DNA of 64,000 bases, from contig NC_011689.1 in the NCBI RefSeq assembly GCF_000150955.2, positions 62,001 through 126,000 on the forward strand, in the 5' to 3' direction. Each line of letters opens with the position of its first letter. Position 1 is the first letter of the stretch. The notes beneath the pieces were generated by a model that saw only the letters and a list, made by a program, of their open reading frames with translations, was not told the origin of the DNA and did not search any database. This document shows positions 54,811 through 63,719 of the stretch, piece after piece. A program made the translations under genes and the position numbers. The DNA comes from Phaeodactylum tricornutum CCAP 1055/1. Lineage: Eukaryota; Bacillariophyta; Bacillariophyceae; Surirellales; Neidiaceae.

Positions 54811-56604
54811 ATGGCTGACAAAAACTGCCAGGCCTTAACCTTGGACTTTATTGCCGTAGAGGACGACGCGGAAATGATCGCCGTGGAGGATGAGATTCGC
54901 CGGGACTTGAAAGAAATTGGCGTTACAGTCAATACCCGTTTTCTTAGCCGAGAGGATTACATTGAAGCTGAGTTGAATGGTGACTATAACATGCTCTTCA
55001 CTCGTACCTGGGGTGCCCCGTACGATCCTCACAGCTATTTCAATTCGTGGGCCGTTCCAAGCCACGTCGAGTACACGGCCATTGACACGTTAGAAGCACC
55101 TCTTAGTCGCGAGCTCCTTTTGAAAAAGATTGAAAATGTGCAGAAGGAACTAGATGAGATGCAGATTCAGGCACAGTGGCGAGAGATCTTGAACGATGTC
55201 CATCAGCAGGCCATCTTTTTGCCGCTCTGGGGCACCCGAATTCCATACGTGATCAACCGTCGTCTTTCAGGGTTTACGCCAAGTGATCAGGCCTTTACGT
55301 ATCCATTAAGTAGCATTCGTATCTCAAGCGGATCTGCCAACATCACCATCGCGCCGGGTTCCGGCGGCTCGCTCTTCACGTCGGTCGGACCCTTGAATCC
55401 TCACCAGTACTTTCCCAATCAGATTTTCGCCAGCGATTGGATTTACGAAGGCCTCGTGAATTACGGACAAGATGGTGAGATTGTTCCATCGCTAGCATCG
55501 GAGTGGACTACGGAACGCACTGCCGAAGGACAGCGCGTTATCTTCCAGCTTCGTGAAGGCGTCAAATTTCACGATGGCAGTGATTGGAACTGCACTGTCG
55601 CCAAGCTCAACTTTGACCACATTTTTTCCGACACGGTCCGCGAACGTCATTCCTCATTTGGAGCTACAGCGAATCTCAAGAGCTGGACGTGCAATCAGAA
55701 TGGGGAGTTTGTTTTGGAAACGTCCGCACCGTTTTACCCTCTGCTCCAAGAGCTTACGTATAGTCGCCCGTTTGTTTTTGCGTCTGCTAGTTCCTTTGCT
55801 GCAGGCATTGACTCTGATCCAGAGACTCAAAACTCATGTGAATCCGGAGATTTTGGGTCCAAATGGGACTATCTTGAGGAGTTTGTTACCTGCCTCGGTC
55901 TCTCGGCTCCCATTGGTACGGGACCGTTCAAATTTGCGGATCGTGAATACCTCCCGGGAACGAACGAGACAATGGATGCCAAGGTTACGTTTGCGCGCCA
56001 CGAAGACTATTGGGGTGGCTTGCCCGCAATCGAATTCCTTGAAATAATCCACTTTGAGGATACGGATGCGGTCGAAGCCGCGTTATTTGACGGTCAGCTG
56101 GATATGGTTTTGGGCTCCGGTCCCCTTTCTGCCAAACAAGTTCAGAATATCAAGTTTGTACATAGCGACAAGTTTGATGTCCGCCACAGTGCAGTTTTAC
56201 AGAATGCACTGGTTGTCTTAAACTCTGGTAAGGCACCAACGGATGACATCCAAACACGCCAAGCCATTATTCACGCCGTCAACAAAGCAATCTTTATTGA
56301 AGATGAGTTTGCGGGCTTGGAACAAGCCGTTTCGCAGCTTTTGCCGCTCACCGCACCGTACAGTAACGTTGATCTCAATCCAAAGTGGAATTACGATTTG
56401 GAAAAAGCCAGATTTCTCAACTGCCCTGCAGATATGAATGGCAGCTCGGAGGACAGCTTGTCGGGTGGTGCAATTGGGGGTATTGTTGCGGCAATTTTGG
56501 TGGTACTGGCAATGGCTGTCTTTTTGGGACGTTTGATTCTACGCGAAAAACAGGGGAAGCCAATGTTTGCCCCAGAAAAGATACGCAAGGGCGAACAAGC
56601 TTGA
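54811..56604 (+). CDS. Circularly permuted bacterial-type solute-binding protein (nickel/peptide family) with C-terminal membrane anchor
   Basis: This 597-residue protein belongs to the SBP_bac_5 family, whose bacterial members (NikA, OppA, DppA) capture nickel or peptides for ABC importers. The order is permuted. Residues about 8-170 match the family's C-terminal segment (EIRRDLKEIGVTVNT, FTRTWGAPYDPHSYFNSW, ILNDVHQQAIFLPLWG). Residues about 185-540 match the N-terminal and middle segments (QIFASDWIYEGLVNYG, FQLREGVKFHDGSDWNC, PIGTGPFKF, ARHEDYWGGLP, TRQAIIHAVNKAIFIEDEF) and stop at DLEKARFL, where the normal protein would continue. A membrane span follows (GGIVAAILVVLAMAVFLG) with a basic tail. 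No signal peptide is seen. ATG 54811 has a good context (ACCATGG). A bacterial origin is likely. Its role, metal or peptide binding at a membrane, is inferred. Confidence 0.82.
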   Translation: MADKNCQALTLDFIAVEDDAEMIAVEDEIRRDLKEIGVTVNTRFLSREDYIEAELNGDYNMLFTRTWGAPYDPHSYFNSWAVPSHVEYTAIDTLEAPLSRELLLKKIENVQKELDEMQIQAQWREILNDVHQQAIFLPLWGTRIPYVINRRLSGFTPSDQAFTYPLSSIRISSGSANITIAPGSGGSLFTSVGPLNPHQYFPNQIFASDWIYEGLVNYGQDGEIVPSLASEWTTERTAEGQRVIFQLREGVKFHDGSDWNCTVAKLNFDHIFSDTVRERHSSFGATANLKSWTCNQNGEFVLETSAPFYPLLQELTYSRPFVFASASSFAAGIDSDPETQNSCESGDFGSKWDYLEEFVTCLGLSAPIGTGPFKFADREYLPGTNETMDAKVTFARHEDYWGGLPAIEFLEIIHFEDTDAVEAALFDGQLDMVLGSGPLSAKQVQNIKFVHSDKFDVRHSAVLQNALVVLNSGKAPTDDIQTRQAIIHAVNKAIFIEDEFAGLEQAVSQLLPLTAPYSNVDLNPKWNYDLEKARFLNCPADMNGSSEDSLSGGAIGGIVAAILVVLAMAVFLGRLILREKQGKPMFAPEKIRKGEQA

Positions 56605-56939
56605 GGAGAAAAAATTCAGTGTCACAGTCAGAAATAACCATAATTTCAACTAACATGGATCAAATGGATAATGTCTTGGCGACAACATCGTTTTAAATCG
56701 GCGATTCCTATTTGCGAACATTGTTCCGTATCTATGAGTAAAGCGTATTTGCATTTTTAGATACATTTTTTCGTACATTAATTATTATTCCCACCTTACT
56801 GCTGGGTCCCGCGATCGAATCGGGTGTGAGCTCCCACGATGAGGAAAGTCCGCCGTTCTTGGGAGATTTCGGTTTGGTTCTATCCTTGTTTCTCATTGTT
56901 CGTTCTCTTCGTGCCTATTCAGGGCCCCATCTTTCCTCC

Positions 56940-57725
56940 ATGCCGTCCGAAAGATCTTACTACGATGTTTTGGGCGTCGAACCCGGAGCAGATCGCCAGA
57001 CGATTCGCAAGGCCTATTTGCGCCTTTCCCTCCAACACCATCCTGACAAAAACGTGGACAACGTGGAAGAAGCCAAGGCCAAGTTTATAGAGATCGGACA
57101 TGCTTATGAGGTACTGAGCGATCCAGAGGCTCGGTCAGCCTACGATCGAGAAAGACGCGGGAATCGTAACAATACCACCAATTTCCCGTTTGGTACCCAG
57201 AATGGAGCTGATAGCGACACTTCGCAAGCCGCGTACGATTCCTACCGTGATGCTTTTGACGCCACTGTAGCTGGTATGTCCGAGGCCGATTTGGCTGCCG
57301 CGGTGGGTACTGCTTCGGTAGTGGGTAGTGCCGTTGGCAGCCTGATCGGCAGTCGCTTACTTTCGACCAAGTCTGGTGCACGAGGAGCAGGCAACGGGGT
57401 GCTCGCTTCGGTTGGGTCTCTGGTGGGCAGCGCAGTCGCTTCCGAAATGGCGACCCGTGCGGTACGGACCTTACATCAGCAAAGCGTTGAGCGAATTGAA
57501 TACGCCCATGCCAAAAAAAGGGCAGTGGAACGGGGAGATCCTCTTCCTGATCCACCGGCCCACATGGTGCGTCCCCAAAACGGTATGCCCTGGAAAGAAA
57601 AGCTGAAATCCGCCGCCAAAGCGGTACAAATGACAGCTGCTGCTGCATCCTCTGCAGCAAAATTCAAAGAGGACAAGTCTAGTAGTTCTTCGGAGCGAGG
57701 GAATGGGAATCCGACATCTTTTTGA
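56940..57725 (+). CDS. J-domain (DnaJ/HSP40) protein with glycine-zipper region
   Basis: An Hsp70 co-chaperone of 261 residues counted from ATG 56940. The J domain spans residues 6-70: SYYDVLGVEPGADRQTIRKA, the H34-P35-D36 tripeptide in QHHPDK, and AYEVLSDPEARSAYD. No Gly/Phe-rich or zinc-finger domain follows. Instead there are two stretches of small residues with GxxxG spacing (VGSAVGSLIGS, LASVGSLVGSAVA), likely membrane-inserting or oligomerising helices, and a Ser-rich tail. The same frame is open upstream to 56826 and reads as a hydrophobic segment (LVLSLFLIVRSLRA), but it has no ATG, so an upstream exon with a signal sequence is possible. Confidence 0.85.
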   Translation: MPSERSYYDVLGVEPGADRQTIRKAYLRLSLQHHPDKNVDNVEEAKAKFIEIGHAYEVLSDPEARSAYDRERRGNRNNTTNFPFGTQNGADSDTSQAAYDSYRDAFDATVAGMSEADLAAAVGTASVVGSAVGSLIGSRLLSTKSGARGAGNGVLASVGSLVGSAVASEMATRAVRTLHQQSVERIEYAHAKKRAVERGDPLPDPPAHMVRPQNGMPWKEKLKSAAKAVQMTAAAASSAAKFKEDKSSSSSERGNGNPTSF

Positions 57726-58467
57726 GACTGATCATATACCGTTTTCAATCATATGGTTGCCAGAACTGCAACTGCTCACTCTCCCCCCTGAGATCGACGG
57801 CCGCAAGTGCACGGCGCACCTTTTCTGGGAAGCGCACTTCTTCAGTTGAGGCAGTGGACAAGACCTTGTATGTGACTAAAAAGGCAAGCTAAGACCTGCG
57901 TCTCTTTCCTATAGACGTCTAAGGGTAGATAATCAATCCCAACGTTGGCAACAAAACTCTTACATTCGGAGAGCTTACAGGCAGGTGTTGGCTTGCTAGA
58001 GAACGCGAATGTTGTCGTCGCGAGAGTTCAGTTCAGACGAGGTAGGGTAGGTGTATGCTCCGATTTCTCATCGATCGTCACTCACAGTAAACATTGAAAA
58101 GTAAACTTTCTCTATTTCTGTCAAACACATATTTAGACTTAAGAAGCTATTGAAGTAAAAGGACAAAGGATAGCCGAAAAGCAGAGTCGTTCGCGAGACA
58201 GATCACTATACGGAACGTGTCACATGAATCTACCGAATTCGGCATCTTCTTGCTATAGAGAAGTTCGTACGTTAAACAAGTAGTTACTTATTTGAAGAAC
58301 AACGGAAAACACCAGCAGGAGGCCCTGCGTAGCCCGACATACGTCAACCCCCAGACCCCATTGAATACGACGCATTGATTGACCATAGACTCTTTTGCAC
58401 AGTGTCGGGTTTGCGCAAGAGCACGTTTTGTACTTCTGACTGTTAATTTTATCAAGCTCTAAGGAAA
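57726..58467. other. Intergenic, promoter region of the HSF gene
   Basis: No coding frame is supported. TNACWGTNA occurs at 58082-58090 and 58437-58445. Confidence 0.5.
58437..58445. promoter_or_regulatory. TNACWGTNA palindrome next to a start codon
   Basis: TGACTGTTA lies only 22 bp before the HSF start codon. A site this close suggests the motif sits at or near transcription starts rather than far upstream. Confidence 0.45.
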
Positions 58468-59891
58468 ATGGACTGGGCTGGCGACATTCCCATTTCCCTT
58501 CGCAAAGAACCTTTCCCAGTAAAGCTCAGCTACATGATTGACGAAGCAGAGCGCAATGGCAAGGAGAGCATAATTTCGTGGCGCCCCCACGGTCGGGCGT
58601 TCTTCGTGAGCAACCCGAAAGCCTTCTCAGATGTCGTACTTCCAAGGCAAGATCAGGTGCCGTCGGTGATTTGCAAAGGAATGCAACAACTTCTCACGTT
58701 CAATTTTTGTTATTTTCAACAGATGGTTTCGGCATACAAAGCTGCAGTCTTTTCAGAGGCAACTGAGTCTCTACAGTTTTAAGCGATTCTCTACCGGTAA
58801 GACGTGTTAAGAATATCATCAATCCCAACCTGTTGCTAGCAAGCCTTACTCACCATTCATCGGAAATTTTTGCACCGGAAGGATCAGACAAGGGAAGCTA
58901 CTACCACGAATTCTTTCTTCGTGGACAACCGAAGCTTGCCTACGCGATTTCACGAATGGCAATCAAGGGAAATGGATCCCGGAAGCCAGTGTCACAGGAA
59001 TCGCAGCCCGATTTCTACTTGCTTCCCGCAATGACGTCAGAAAAGTCAGCACCCGTGGTTAGCAACGACCAACGGCACAAGCATTTAGCTGCCACGGCCG
59101 CGGGCGCTCAGGAAAGCAAGTCTGGCGGCATCTATTCCGAATACGATAGTTCAGCGACTGTTGCACAAGACAAATCAAGTCAAAGAGAAGAGATCCGAAG
59201 TGGGGCCGGCACAAGTATTTGCAACGGGGCTCGTCAGCATCCTTTGGTTGTTCCGAGAGATGGACAGAGCACATGGCCTGCGAGTCATCATATGCAGGCA
59301 GCATCACATGCATTGCCAAACAAAGAAATGCAAGCCTTGTATGCTCCTATTGTACCACAACGTGATACTCGAGCACAACTCGATCCGGATCACGACGTAC
59401 GCAAAGGCAGCATCATGTCAAATTTTGCTGTTGATAGCGATCATCTTCGCCGAGAAGACATGGTAGACCTTCGCAATACAATCGTAGATCGCTTCGCTTT
59501 TTATCAGAATGTGGCTGGGCTGGATGCGAACACTCATTCAATGGCAAGCATCCCTTTCACTCTGCCACTCGATCCCTCTGTGACTGTCAATTCGTTTGGC
59601 CGGTACGAACCCGAGTCCGTTTCAAGGCAAAGGCTCGAAATAGCCGTTGCCGTCCAGATTCTACAGAATCAGTTTGGCCAAGCCGTGAACGGCTATGGTC
59701 CGGCACGGGATGCACAAACCTTGGATGATTGTCTGGGACTCAATCGCGGTTTTATCCCACCCATTGCTAGTCTGCCTGGAAATTCTTCGTCTCAAGCCTT
59801 CCTGCTTCAATCTTTGTTGGCAGAGTCTCAACCGTTTCGGAACGGCGATTCCGACGCTTCTGGTAGTGCGGGTGCAGTGCGGTTCTGGTGA
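58468..59891 (+). CDS. Heat-shock transcription factor (HSF family), three exons with one GC-AG intron
   Basis: The coding sequence is join(58468..58646,58723..58796,58882..59891), 420 residues. The DNA-binding domain is rebuilt across all three exons: FPVKLSYMIDEAERNG, IISWRPHGRAFFV, VVLPRWFRHTKLQSFQRQL (recognition helix), SLYSFKRFSTGSDKG, and YYHEFFLRGQPKLAYAI. Intron 1 (58647-58722, 76 nt) starts GCAAGA and ends CAACAG, a GC-AG intron. It is fixed by the arginine codon of LPR-WF being split across the junction. Intron 2 (58797-58881, 85 nt) is GTAAG...GAAG. The C-terminal part has no obvious heptad oligomerisation domain, as in many diatom HSFs. It includes a helical piece (RQRLEIAVAVQILQNQFGQ) and a Ser-rich tail. 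It is a nuclear regulator whose targets are unknown. Confidence 0.92.
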
Positions 59892-60572
59892 ATAGTAGGG
59901 CCCGTTCTTTTGAATCTTTTTTTTCGTCCAATTTACACTTTATCCAAGAAAGTGACTGTGAGTATCTATTTTGGCAAATTTTGCTTGTTAGCCCACCTAA
60001 AATAATAGAATCTTTTTTGTTGCACATCGTGGCCTTCGAGATTCCGTTCTTCGTTCACCGGTAATCCCGTACGCAGTAGCATTCAATGTCAGCGAGCTAG
60101 ATCGATGCTGGTGAACTAACAGTAATGGATATGTCCTCCTTGCCTCGAGTCCCTTTCACAAATGGTTTTTCTCATTGTCGACGTTTCTTGACGTTGTCTC
60201 CCGTTTGGGTATTGAGAGGAAGGGTCAGGGTCCAAAGGAACCCTTTACCCTTTCTACTCACGGTCACTGTCTGGACGAGGCGCCGAATCTTCCATCTGGA
60301 AGAAACCGGCGCTCCCGTTCGACAACGATAAACAATCGATACACAGAACGACATACGCGTCACCCAGGGAATACACAGAAGTTGACACGGATGACGTCAC
60401 AGCGAACAGTGTTCGCGTCTCGCACCCATCACTTTGGGAGCTCTCGAGCGTGATACTGACAGTGAACTTCGTTCCCCCAATCCCAAACCATTGACACCCT
60501 CTTCCTCTCTCGCACAAAAAGCACCATCGTAAAGGAACACTACACAGTTCCCCACACACGAATACTCCCATC
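59892..60572. other. Intergenic, promoter region of the PAS gene
   Basis: TNACWGTNA occurs at 59953-59961, 60117-60125 and 60457-60465. No coding frame is supported. Confidence 0.5.
60457..60465. promoter_or_regulatory. TNACWGTNA palindrome
   Basis: TGACAGTGA, about 110 bp upstream of the PAS-domain gene. Confidence 0.4.
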
Positions 60573-61466
60573 ATGTTGTTTCCAACCATCTCTCGTGGCG
60601 TCTTACAGGTACTCACACCGCAGGCCCGTATTGTCGGCACTCGTGCCTCGCACACTGCGGCGGCTGCGTTCGCGAGCAACACCCACGCACCGTGTTGGTC
60701 CTGGACGGAATCTCTTTCGTTTGCGTCACCCGAATCTGATTTTACCAGCTCCCAGAGTCTACCCAGTGCGGGATCCAATGTTGCTACCGCGGTCGGTAAC
60801 CGTTACCAATCGTCATTAGCGGCTGCGACGGATTCTACTCACACGGTCTCACCGGCTTGGTCGCAGACACTTTCGTTTGCTTCTCCCGAATCCGACTTTG
60901 TCGCGGCCTCACCAATGAACAATAGCATTGGCGAGTCGTTCGTCCTCGAGAGCAAGAAGGAAACGAGCAGTGCTTTTGCAGCGGTGGCTGACCAGTCAGT
61001 TTGGTCGGGAGCCTTATCCTTTGCCTCCCCCGAGTCTGACTTTTGCGCCAACGCCAGTCCACCAGCACGCAACGTTTCCCTCCCCCAGTCCTTCCGTGAA
61101 GCCTTACTGGAAGAGCACGCGGCTCTCGTGGTGACCACAGCAACAGCTCCGCATCGGATCGTTCACGTCAATCACGCGTGGGAAGATCTATGCGGGTTCG
61201 ACAAGAAGGAAGCCCTACACCGCTCGCTGAATATTTTGCAAGGTCCCGATACCCGGGTGTCCCTGACGCAGCGGATGGTGGAGCGCTTGCTGGCGACCCA
61301 CGACCCCCAGGAAGTGTACGTGGTCAACTACAACAAGCAAGGTGAAGCGTTTACGAATCATTTGCGTGCGGGTTACATTCAGGAAGATAACGGGTTGGAG
61401 TTGTTGGTGGGGATTCTCGAGCCGGTGCAGCGACAGGATGTTCCCTTGCGATTGGTGAGGGACTAA
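60573..61466 (+). CDS. PAS-domain protein with three SFASPESDF repeats
   Basis: The 297-residue protein begins with a basic and alanine-rich presequence-like region (MLFPTISRGVLQVL, RASHTAAAAFASN) that may target a mitochondrion. Three copies of a 14-residue motif, W-x(3-4)-LSFASPESDF, follow at residues 44-57, 96-109 and 144-157, about 50 residues apart. The C-terminal PAS domain (about 180-297) reads HRIVHVNHAWEDLCGF, then HRSLNILQGPDT, then VNYNKQGEAFTNHL. It resembles LOV domains around LQGPDT, but the flavin-binding cysteine of NCRFLQ is absent, so blue-light adduct chemistry is not expected. The ligand and partner are unknown. The repeats may be docking or processing sites (inference). 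Confidence 0.8.
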   Translation: MLFPTISRGVLQVLTPQARIVGTRASHTAAAAFASNTHAPCWSWTESLSFASPESDFTSSQSLPSAGSNVATAVGNRYQSSLAAATDSTHTVSPAWSQTLSFASPESDFVAASPMNNSIGESFVLESKKETSSAFAAVADQSVWSGALSFASPESDFCANASPPARNVSLPQSFREALLEEHAALVVTTATAPHRIVHVNHAWEDLCGFDKKEALHRSLNILQGPDTRVSLTQRMVERLLATHDPQEVYVVNYNKQGEAFTNHLRAGYIQEDNGLELLVGILEPVQRQDVPLRLVRD

Positions 61467-61663
61467 TACCAGAGATGCCGTTTGGCAAATTGTGTTGTAC
61501 CCATCCCGTATAGAGGCCTTTTGCTTATTGCAGCGGGTTGACCAAACGATGCCCTGATACCACTACTACTCTTGTGCATATAAAAAGACTAGAACACGAC
61601 GATTTTGTTGTTGTAGTTTTTCTGCGTTGCAAGAATATTAATTCTTAGAAAAGACACGGCTTT

Positions 61664-62032
61664 TTACTGATACTGCCCTTGCTGCTGTTGCTGTGATTTC
61701 TTGGCGAGTCGTCCACCCATAAAATCGTTGGTATCCAGCCACTTGTTGGTGGCGGCGTAAATACAAGAGACTTCCTTACCGGACAATTGTCCGTCTCGGG
61801 TCGACGACACGCATTTCAGAAAGGCCTTATCGGACAAGTCCGTAATGACCTGTTGAATGATCAATTGCTGTTGCAGTCCCATGCTGAATTGCTGAAATTC
61901 CGAGGCACCACCACCGTTATCGCTGCCGCCGAGGCTGAGCATATTGTCACCGGCATCAAAGCCATCCGTATCGGTACTGGCGAACGACTTTTCTCGTTCT
62001 TCCTTTTGGCTGCCGCCTCCAAACCAAGACAT
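61664..62032 (-). CDS. Small Tim-like (Tim8/13 type) protein lacking half of its cysteines
   Basis: A 122-residue protein with a Gly-rich N-terminus (MSWFGGGSQ) and a zf-Tim10_DDP-like core: QQVITDLSDKAFLKCV, LSGKEVSCIYAATNKWLD and FMGGRL. The family members are intermembrane-space chaperones with twin CX3C motifs that pair in two disulphides. Here the positions read C-VSS-T and C-IYA-A, so only one cysteine of each pair remains and one inner disulphide at most could form. The tail is a glutamine run (SQQQQQGQYQ). A (CA)9 run sits just before the start codon on the coding strand. The frame upstream has no ATG. Confidence 0.75.
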   Translation of the reverse strand: MSWFGGGSQKEEREKSFASTDTDGFDAGDNMLSLGGSDNGGGASEFQQFSMGLQQQLIIQQVITDLSDKAFLKCVSSTRDGQLSGKEVSCIYAATNKWLDTNDFMGGRLAKKSQQQQQGQYQ

Positions 62033-62636
62033 TTTGTGTGTGTGTGTGTGTGTGATCGACGGGTGCCAAGTGACGCTGTTGGGTCTACTCTGATTTGAGC
62101 AGGTAACAGCAAAATGGCTGTAGGATTTTTGTGGAATGGATTGGCGTCGGTAACTCTCACGACGGTAGCCTCTTGTCGCTTTAGTCTGCGCTACCAGTAG
62201 TAGCAACCAACGTGGAGGAAGAGGATGGAATGTCGACCAGCTCCATCGTCCGTCGGACGCCTTCCATCCGAATCAAGGGGTAGGGGAAGGAATGCAGGAC
62301 GGACGGAAAAGTAGGGTCATTGTACATTAAGCCTCTCTTCAAGTGCCTCTTGGCGCGGAGATTTGGATTGTCAAGGAAATAGTTACATTCACACGCTGGA
62401 AAATATAAAAATGTGGGTAGCGCGTCGGTCAATGCGGAGAGGATGGGACAATCGAGAGACTCCTGGACTTGGACCCTTTCAATTCTTAGCGTCTTGCCAA
62501 AAAACAAACACCCAAAATAGAAACCGAGGGATTTTCCCACAAGGCTCTCCAATGTGGATCGTGTGTCTCTCGAGTTTCCTCTCGTGAGCTCCTCTCATAC
62601 ACACACTCTGTCTTTTCCACCCTCCACCGTCCCATC
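62033..62636. other. Divergent upstream region
   Basis: About 0.6 kb between the Tim-like gene and the membrane-protein gene. It has a (TG)9 run at 62035-62052 and no supported coding frame. Confidence 0.45.
62035..62052. repeat. (TG)9 microsatellite at a start codon
   Basis: Nine TG units whose complement forms a (CA)9 leader ending two bases before the ATG of the Tim-like gene. Confidence 0.9.
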
Positions 62637-63719
62637 ATGCCTTCGGTTCAGGTCGAATTCAATACGGAATACCAAAATGCGCACCGCTTTCCGGCGTGGA
62701 TGGCCTTGTCGGTCTTTTCGATCGTCTGCCTCGCCGCGATCGGCGCCGAATCGACCCGGGACGAGCGCGACGCGGCCATTAAATGGTCGCTCGCCGTAGC
62801 CTCCATGAGTATGATCGTATCTTTCCTGGCCGTTGTGGCTTACTTAATGGCGCGCGGCGTCTTTGTTGGACAAACTCCCGAAACAGCTTTGGTACGTATG
62901 CTCCGCGAGGTTCGCCGTACATATTCCGGGCGAGTGTCATCGTGTGCGGGAATGCCGGCTGCGATTGTGTGACTCACTCGTTTTCTTTCTTCTCAAACTG
63001 CCGTCCCGTATCAGGTTGTTTTCGTCCTCGCGTTTTGGGGAGCCGGTTTACCGGTCATTATGAACCCTTCCAACGGAATCGCCGTACGCGACGACACCGT
63101 CACGAACGCCAACTTGTACTTCTTTTCCTGGCTAAGTCTTGCCGCAACTCTCTTTCTGGGTGCCAGTCTCGCGCAAGAAAGGACCGGAATGAACGTTCAC
63201 GAAATGGCAACGGCATCTCCCAAGACTACCCGTTGGTTTGGACTCGCCGCGTCGTCACTCGTCGTCATGGGCGCCGCGGTGCGCATCTTCCGCGAGGTTT
63301 GTGAAGATGCGTTGCCCGTGGTGCAGGAGGGAGCATTTTGTAAACGCAGCAAGCTGGCCATTTCTGTAGGCGTCGTCTCTTTTGTTCTCTCCTCCGCAGT
63401 TGCGTACCTGTCCAGTCAGCGCAGCAATGCCGTTATGCCCATCCTGGCGGAAACGGGCCTCACTACGCTGCTGCTCATCATGTGGTGCTTTGCGGTTGGA
63501 TACGTGACCTTTGGATTGACTTCGCCTGGATCCAAAATCGGCAATCTCTACTTTGCTACCTGGATTAGCTTTATTCTCGCCGTCTTTTTATTCGGACAGG
63601 CCTTTCGAGACTACGTGTCGGGACGCATGAACGCAAACTCCGCGAGCGACGGTCCTACTGCCGAAGATCATCAAATGCACGAATCGACTCCAGAAATTCC
63701 GGATGATGATCAAATTTAG
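62637..63719 (+). CDS. Multi-pass membrane protein of unknown function, two exons
   Basis: The coding sequence is join(62637..62891,63015..63719), 319 residues. Intron 62892-63014 is 123 nt, GTACGT...ATCAG, phase 0. It has about eight hydrophobic spans, including FPAWMALSVFSIVCLAAIGA, MSMIVSFLAVVAYLMA, NANLYFFSWLSLAATLFLGA, ISVGVVSFVLSSAVAYL and LYFATWISFILAVFLFGQAF. The two halves look alike: a NLYF-x-W-S/I motif occurs in both, suggesting internal duplication. The tail is acidic (ESTPEIPDDDQI). I do not recognise a family. No plastid or mitochondrial signal is obvious, so a secretory or vacuolar membrane is a guess. Confidence 0.8.
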
